From an uncultured Prevotellaceae bacterium (lineage in GTDB: Bacteria; Bacteroidota; Bacteroidia; Bacteroidales; Bacteroidaceae), in assembly GCA_946624335.1 (NCBI GenBank), contig CAMOSA010000093.1:1-9357 (forward strand): DNA of 9,357 nt, read 5' to 3'. Shown here in pieces: positions 6,145 through 9,357 of the stretch. The notes beneath the pieces were generated by a model. The model saw only the letters and a program-made list of their open reading frames with translations. It had not been told where the DNA came from and searched no databases. A program made the translations under genes and the position numbers. The number at the start of each line of letters is the position of its first letter. The first letter of the stretch is position 1.

Positions 6145-7002
6145 TTGATCATCGACACCCATAGTCACCTCTACGGTGAAGAATTTACATCGGACATTGA
6201 CGACGTGCTCTTACGTGCCAGGGCCGCCGGCGTCGGCAAGATATTCCTACCGAACATCAACGCCGGCACCATCGGCCCCATGCTCACCCTCACCCGTCGC
6301 CATCCCGGCTTCCTCTACCCTATGCTCGGGTTGCATCCTGAAGACTTAGGCGATGACTGGCGCGAGGTGCTGCAACAGATGGAGGCGCAGCTCGCCGCAC
6401 CGGACCATCCCTATATCGCAGTGGGCGAAGTAGGCCTCGACTACTATTGGGACCGTTCGCGATATGACGAACAGCAAGAAGCGTTTGCCATCCAGGTGCG
6501 ATGGGCTATCGAATACGACTTGCCCCTAATGATACACACGCGTTCGGCCCATCGCGAGATGATTGACGTCCTGCAAAGGGTAAAAAGAGAATCCGAAGAG
6601 GGCAAGTCCGTAAATGATCCATGGGCAGGTGGTGATCAATCCGTAAATAGTAAATCTGCAAATAGTAACTTACGTGGTGTTTTCCATTGCTTTGGCGGCA
6701 GCGAGACGGAAGCAGAAGAGTTGTTGTCGTTTGATGGTTTCATGTTAGGTATCGGTGGCGTGTTGACCTTCAAGACAAGCCCCTTGCCCGAAGTGCTCCG
6801 GCAAGTGGTTCCCCTCAGCCGCATCGTCATCGAGACCGACTCACCCTATTTGGCCCCCGTACCTTACCGCGGGAAACGTAATGAATCGGCATACATCAAG
6901 GCTGTCATTTCGAAACTTGCGGACGTCTATCACGTCGGAGAGGACAAAGTGAGCGAAATTACCACCCAAAATGCACTCCAAACCTTTCCCAAAGCATCCT
7001 AA
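6145..7002 (+). CDS. tatD: TatD family metal-dependent hydrolase / DNase
   Basis: TatD proteins are cytoplasmic TIM-barrel metallo-enzymes of the amidohydrolase fold with 3'-5' exonuclease activity on DNA or RNA in characterised members. This 285-residue protein has the metal ligands H6 and H8 (IDTHSHL), E95 (GEVGLDYYW), H131 (PLMIHTRSAH), H181 (GVFHCFGGS) and D232 (ETDSPYLAP). The start is the TTG at 6145: it gives the standard N-terminus (M)IIDTHSHL, and no ATG fits. Family members are usually about 255-265 residues. The excess here is a hydrophilic Ser/Asn-rich insertion at about residues 149-176, between the H131 and H181 strands, encoded by short repeats (see the repeat at 6607-6668). 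It should be a surface loop that leaves the active site intact. The gene lies 24 bases after the prenyl synthase. An A-rich gap and a new promoter separate it from exbB. Confidence 0.93.
   Translation: MIIDTHSHLYGEEFTSDIDDVLLRARAAGVGKIFLPNINAGTIGPMLTLTRRHPGFLYPMLGLHPEDLGDDWREVLQQMEAQLAAPDHPYIAVGEVGLDYYWDRSRYDEQQEAFAIQVRWAIEYDLPLMIHTRSAHREMIDVLQRVKRESEEGKSVNDPWAGGDQSVNSKSANSNLRGVFHCFGGSETEAEELLSFDGFMLGIGGVLTFKTSPLPEVLRQVVPLSRIVIETDSPYLAPVPYRGKRNESAYIKAVISKLADVYHVGEDKVSEITTQNALQTFPKAS
6607..6668 (+). repeat. Short repeat segment embedded in frame within tatD
   Basis: TCCGTAAAT occurs at 6607-6615 and again at 6640-6648. The stretch 6643-6668 then continues as GTAAATA-GTAAATCT-GCAAATA-GTAA. It matches the intergenic repeat at 8067-8091 over its full length with two substitutions and one extra base. 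The segment is A/T-rich compared with the surrounding coding DNA and encodes the Ser/Asn-rich loop of TatD. Confidence 0.7.
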
Positions 7003-7090
7003 AAAGCCTATTTTAGCAAAAAAACAAGGAAAAAAGCCCCTGAAAAGAAAGTTTTTTCGAGAAAAAGGTGGAAGTAAGCAAAAAAATGGA

Positions 7091-7098
7091 TATTTTTG
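7091..7098 (+). promoter_or_regulatory. -7 promoter box of the exbB operon
   Basis: TATTTTTG matches TAnnTTTG and lies 67 bases before the exbB ATG. An A7 tract (AAAAAAATGGA) immediately precedes it and TAGCG follows, closely resembling the tonB promoter at 4198-4205. The leader up to exbB is A-rich with no Shine-Dalgarno site, as is normal in Bacteroidetes. Confidence 0.65.
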
Positions 7099-7164
7099 TA
7101 GCGAAATACGTGAACTATAAATCAAATCATAACAAATTCATTCATCATTAAACCAAAAACAAAA

Positions 7165-8013
7165 ATGAAAAAGTATTTTGCAATTGTTGCAATGGTGGCT
7201 GCCTGCACATTCGGTATGGCAACCACAGTGATGGCTCAAGACGAAGTGGCTGACGAGGCCGCTACCGAGCAGGTCGTAGATTCCACCGAAGCTGCCGTGG
7301 ACAGCGTCGAGGCAGAAGCTCCCGCTCCTGTCGTGGAAGAAGTAACCCCCGTCGAGGAGGAGCAAGGCCTTCATAAGACGCTGAAGACAAAGTTCATCGA
7401 AGGTGATGCCGGCTTCATGAGCCTCGTTGCCATCGCTCTCGTTCTCGGTCTGGCTTTCTGCATCGAGCGCGTTATCTATCTCTCCCTGGCTCAGGTCAAC
7501 ACCCGTAAGTTCATCGACACCCTCCGTGGTAAAGTCGAGGCAGGCAAACTCAATGAGGCTATCGACTTCTGCGCCGGTACACGCGGTCCCGTAGCACAGG
7601 TTTCCAAGAAAGCTATGCAATGCCTGGCTTCCGACGACCAGAATGATATCGCAACGATCGAGCGTACCATCAACACCGAGGCTGAGGTTCAGGGCGCTTA
7701 CCTCGAGGAGAACTGCTCTTGGATCACCCTGTTCATCGCCATGGCTCCGTCACTCGGCTTCCTCGGCACCGTGATCGGTATGGTCCAGGCATTCGATGAC
7801 ATCGAGCGCGCTGGTGATATCAGCCCGACAGTCGTCGCCGGCGGTATGAAGGTCGCCCTTATCACCACTATCTTCGGTATTATCGTCGCCCTCGTGCTGC
7901 AGGTCTTCTACAACTACATCCTGTCCCGCATCGAGGCTCTGAACTCCAACATGGAAGAGACGGCCATGAGCCTCCTCGACATGTGCGTCAAGTCGCCGAA
8001 GTGCAAGAAGTAA
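7165..8013 (+). CDS. exbB: ExbB-type MotA/TolQ/ExbB proton channel protein
   Basis: ExbB forms the inner-membrane pentamer that, with ExbD, uses proton-motive force to energise TonB. The 282-residue product starts with a signal-like segment (MKKYFAIVAMVAACTFGMAT, ending VMAQ at about 25). An acidic Ala/Glu/Pro/Val stretch (about 26-67) follows, then three TM helices at about 85-106, 187-209 and 227-251. The family signature is APSLGFLGTVIGMVQAF (194-210), followed by AGGMKVALITTIFGIIVA (225-242). The cytoplasmic domain between TM1 and TM2 contains RGPVAQVSKKAMQCL. The N-terminal signal plus acidic extension is absent from E. coli ExbB but, as I recall, common in Bacteroidetes. It would be periplasmic. 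The gene has its own promoter and begins the run exbB, four-TM protein, exbD, exbD. Confidence 0.93.
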   Translation: MKKYFAIVAMVAACTFGMATTVMAQDEVADEAATEQVVDSTEAAVDSVEAEAPAPVVEEVTPVEEEQGLHKTLKTKFIEGDAGFMSLVAIALVLGLAFCIERVIYLSLAQVNTRKFIDTLRGKVEAGKLNEAIDFCAGTRGPVAQVSKKAMQCLASDDQNDIATIERTINTEAEVQGAYLEENCSWITLFIAMAPSLGFLGTVIGMVQAFDDIERAGDISPTVVAGGMKVALITTIFGIIVALVLQVFYNYILSRIEALNSNMEETAMSLLDMCVKSPKCKK

Positions 8014-8062
8014 GTTAATTTGACGATTTCACTATTTCAGCTATTCACCGTCGTGAATGACG

Positions 8063-8100
8063 AATCGTAAATCGTAAATCGCAAATCGTAAAATCGTAAA
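8063..8100. repeat. Tandem 7-bp AATCGTA repeat upstream of the four-TM protein gene
   Basis: AATCGTA occurs at 8063-8069, 8070-8076, 8077-8083 (as AATCGCA), 8084-8090 and, after one extra A, 8092-8098. It ends just before the next ATG at 8109 and fills much of the 95-base gap after exbB. It would place an A-rich, unstructured leader before that start codon. A closely matching copy is inside tatD (6643-6668). Confidence 0.85.
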
Positions 8101-8108
8101 ATTAAACT

Positions 8109-8606
8109 ATGAAACTCGAAAAGCTGTCAAATATCGCGCTGTACTCCGTTATCGGTGTCGCTGTTGTATGCTTTGCCTTGTTCTTCCTGGTGGACTACAA
8201 CAATATGGACTTCGACGGCGTACACGTCTCGCCCGCTCTTACGGACGTCCTTTTGTTCCTGATGTATGCGCTGTTTGCCATCACCGCAGGTCTGACCGTA
8301 TGGAGCCTGATCCGTGGCGCTCTCGTCAATTCGGGAAACAACGGTCCGAGCCCGACAGGTATCGCAGGCGGAAAGGTGACGCTGTGCACATGGGCCATCG
8401 TCATCGTCGCCCTCATCATCGGCGTCGTTGCCGGTCTGGGCGAAGAGCCTTACACGACCAACTCCGGCGTGACCACCTCTGCAGGTATGGTTACCGTTGT
8501 TGATATGTGGCTGTGGGCCATCTATATCCTCGCTATCGTCGCCGTCATCGCTGTCGTCATCAGCATGAGCGGTTGGCTCACCAAGAGCGCAACGCCGAAA
8601 GCGTAA
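8109..8606 (+). CDS. Small four-TM membrane protein in the exbB-exbD operon, function unknown
   Basis: This 165-residue protein has four hydrophobic helices at about 8-28, 43-68, 92-111 and 130-154. The loops are short: an acidic one after TM1 (DYNNMDFDGVHVSPALTD), a Gly/Asn/Pro-rich one after TM2 (NSGNNGPSPTGIAGGK) and a Thr/Ser-rich one after TM3 (GEEPYTTNSGVTTSAG). No catalytic motif or signal for processing is visible. I do not recognise a named domain. From memory, a small hypothetical membrane protein often sits between exbB and exbD in Bacteroidetes, so it may be an accessory part of that complex. It is preceded by a 7-bp repeat and followed by 135 bases of repeat-rich sequence before exbD. 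The coding call is supported by strong hydrophobic periodicity and codon use like that of its neighbours. Confidence 0.85.
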   Translation: MKLEKLSNIALYSVIGVAVVCFALFFLVDYNNMDFDGVHVSPALTDVLLFLMYALFAITAGLTVWSLIRGALVNSGNNGPSPTGIAGGKVTLCTWAIVIVALIIGVVAGLGEEPYTTNSGVTTSAGMVTVVDMWLWAIYILAIVAVIAVVISMSGWLTKSATPKA

Positions 8607-8734
8607 ACTTAAGTTTAATGTTTAAAGTTTAAAGCTTAATGAACGTGCACGTGCCCAGAGCCATATCTGCATGAGCCGCCATTTCCCTTTAGACTTTAAA
8701 CATCCCACATTAAACTTTGAACATTAAACTTTGA
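8604..8734. repeat. Inverted and tandem A/T-rich repeats before exbD
   Basis: The 135-base gap holds several linked repeats. TAAACTTAAGTTTA (8604-8617) is a perfect 14-base palindrome that includes the stop codon of the four-TM gene. Bases 8611-8628 are an inverted copy of 8714-8731 (17 of 18). Bases 8618-8633 are an inverted copy of 8688-8703 (15 of 16). ACATTAAACTTTGA is repeated perfectly in tandem at 8707-8720 and 8721-8734. ACGTGCACGT (8643-8652) is a further perfect palindrome. In RNA these arms would form a long hairpin just before the exbD start at 8742. No terminator T-run is seen. Confidence 0.85.
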
Positions 8735-8741
8735 ACCAATT

Positions 8742-9329
8742 ATGGCAAGAAAGAAGAAAAAAGTACCTGGGCTGAACTCTAGTTCAACAGCGGATATTTC
8801 TTTCATCCTGCTCATCTTCTTCCTCGTGACCACATCAATGGACACGGATATGGGTTTGGCTCGTCGTCTGCCTCAGCCGCCCGAGCCCAATCAGGAAGAT
8901 GCTCAGATCGATGTCAAGGAACGCAATGTGCTCAATGTACGCCTTAACGCTGCCGGTAATCTTATGGTCAACCACGACTTTATTGATATCGCCCAGCTGC
9001 GTGGCCGTGCCAAGGAGTTCATCGAGAACCGCAACAACTCGCCCAAGCTGCCCGAACGCCATGCTAAGGTCATCGACCTACTCGGTACATGCTATGTCAC
9101 CGATAAGCATGTGATCTCCGTGCAGACCGACCGTGGTACCCCTTACAATGTATATTTCCAGGTGCAGAATGAGCTCGTAGCCGCCTACAACGAGTTGCGC
9201 GACGATCTCGCCATCGCTAAATTCGGCCATCCCTACGCCCGCTGCTCTGAAGACGAGCAAGTAGCTATCCGCACTTATTATCCGCAGAAGATTTCTGAGG
9301 CTGAACCTAAAAACTATGGAGGAAACTAA
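8742..9329 (+). CDS. exbD: ExbD/TolR family biopolymer transport protein (first of two)
   Basis: ExbD is the single-TM partner of ExbB. Its membrane aspartate carries protons and its periplasmic domain contacts TonB. The 195-residue protein begins with a basic stretch, MARKKKKVPG, then SSSTADISFILLIFFLVTTS (13-32). D18, at the start of the TM helix, corresponds to the essential proton-path aspartate (D25 in E. coli ExbD). The periplasmic part carries the ExbD-like NVLNVRLNAAGNLMVN (62-77) and HVISVQTDRGTPYNVYFQVQ (123-142), the latter resembling the family's 'D..t.y..v..v' region. At 195 residues it is longer than E. coli ExbD (141). The extra length is a central loop (about 90-115) and a C-terminal tail rich in charged residues (SEDEQVAIRTYYPQKISEAE). 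A second exbD starts two bases after its stop, so the two are translated together. Confidence 0.92.
   Translation: MARKKKKVPGLNSSSTADISFILLIFFLVTTSMDTDMGLARRLPQPPEPNQEDAQIDVKERNVLNVRLNAAGNLMVNHDFIDIAQLRGRAKEFIENRNNSPKLPERHAKVIDLLGTCYVTDKHVISVQTDRGTPYNVYFQVQNELVAAYNELRDDLAIAKFGHPYARCSEDEQVAIRTYYPQKISEAEPKNYGGN
9318..9323 (+). promoter_or_regulatory. Shine-Dalgarno-like site for the second exbD
   Basis: GGAGGA ends 8 bases before the ATG at 9332 and overlaps the last codons of the first exbD. It is the only convincing SD-like site in a window where other starts lack one. It supports the partial gene at the edge and tight translational linkage between the two exbD genes. Confidence 0.5.
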
Positions 9330-9331
9330 TC

Positions 9332-9357
9332 ATGGCACGTAACAAGGAAAAAAGAGA
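9332..9357 (+). CDS. exbD: Start of a second ExbD-like protein, cut by the window edge
   Basis: Only eight codons are visible (MARNKEKR). They follow the first exbD stop by two bases and resemble the basic N-terminus of that protein (MARKKKK). Tandem exbD paralogues are common in Bacteroidetes exb operons, so a second ExbD is the natural reading. The evidence in the window is limited to the short basic start, the spacing and the SD-like GGAGGA. Confidence 0.65.

Overview
The window looks like ordinary chromosome from a member of the Bacteroidetes, most likely Bacteroidales and close to Prevotellaceae. Four things support this: a PorQ-type outer-membrane gene beside cmk and ispH; a TonB/ExbB/ExbD energising cluster in which ExbB carries a signal peptide and exbD is duplicated; promoter boxes of the Bacteroidetes form TAnnTTTG; and A-rich or featureless sequence in place of Shine-Dalgarno sites before most genes. 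I see no IS element, phage, CRISPR, tRNA or rRNA.

Left half, all minus strand. The first 160 bases are the start of a 2-oxoacid:ferredoxin oxidoreductase alpha subunit (korA-like), which runs off the left edge and has its own -7 box. Next comes a small one-TM protein with anti-sigma-like layout, ending in a strong intrinsic terminator. A gap of about 350 bases follows, holding a degenerate 22-bp tandem repeat and a probable ispH terminator. Then, in order of transcription, come porQ, cmk and ispH: an outer-membrane protein linked to type IX secretion, CMP kinase, and the last enzyme of the MEP isoprenoid pathway. A -7 box inside the longest porQ reading frame shows that its start is 27 bases downstream of the longest possible one.

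Right half, all plus strand, divergent from porQ. tonB is followed by a short-chain polyprenyl diphosphate synthase, a TatD family metallo-hydrolase with a TTG start, exbB, a small four-TM protein of unknown function, exbD, and the start of a second exbD at the right edge. TonB, ExbB and ExbD together would form the inner-membrane machine that couples proton-motive force to TonB-dependent outer-membrane transporters. tonB and exbB are apart, but both have a similar promoter (A-tract, then TAnTTTTG, then T-any-GCG), which suggests co-expression. ispH and the prenyl synthase both belong to isoprenoid synthesis, on opposite sides of the divergent promoter region.

The most unusual content is in the small repeats. 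There is a 22-bp-periodic palindrome array upstream of the small membrane protein. A GTAAATC heptamer repeat lies between exbB and the next gene, and a near-identical copy sits in frame inside tatD. An inverted and tandem repeat cluster lies just before exbD. I found no clear new biological system. The best leads are the repeat family that appears to have entered tatD, the helically phased repeat array, and the uncharacterised membrane protein in the exb operon.
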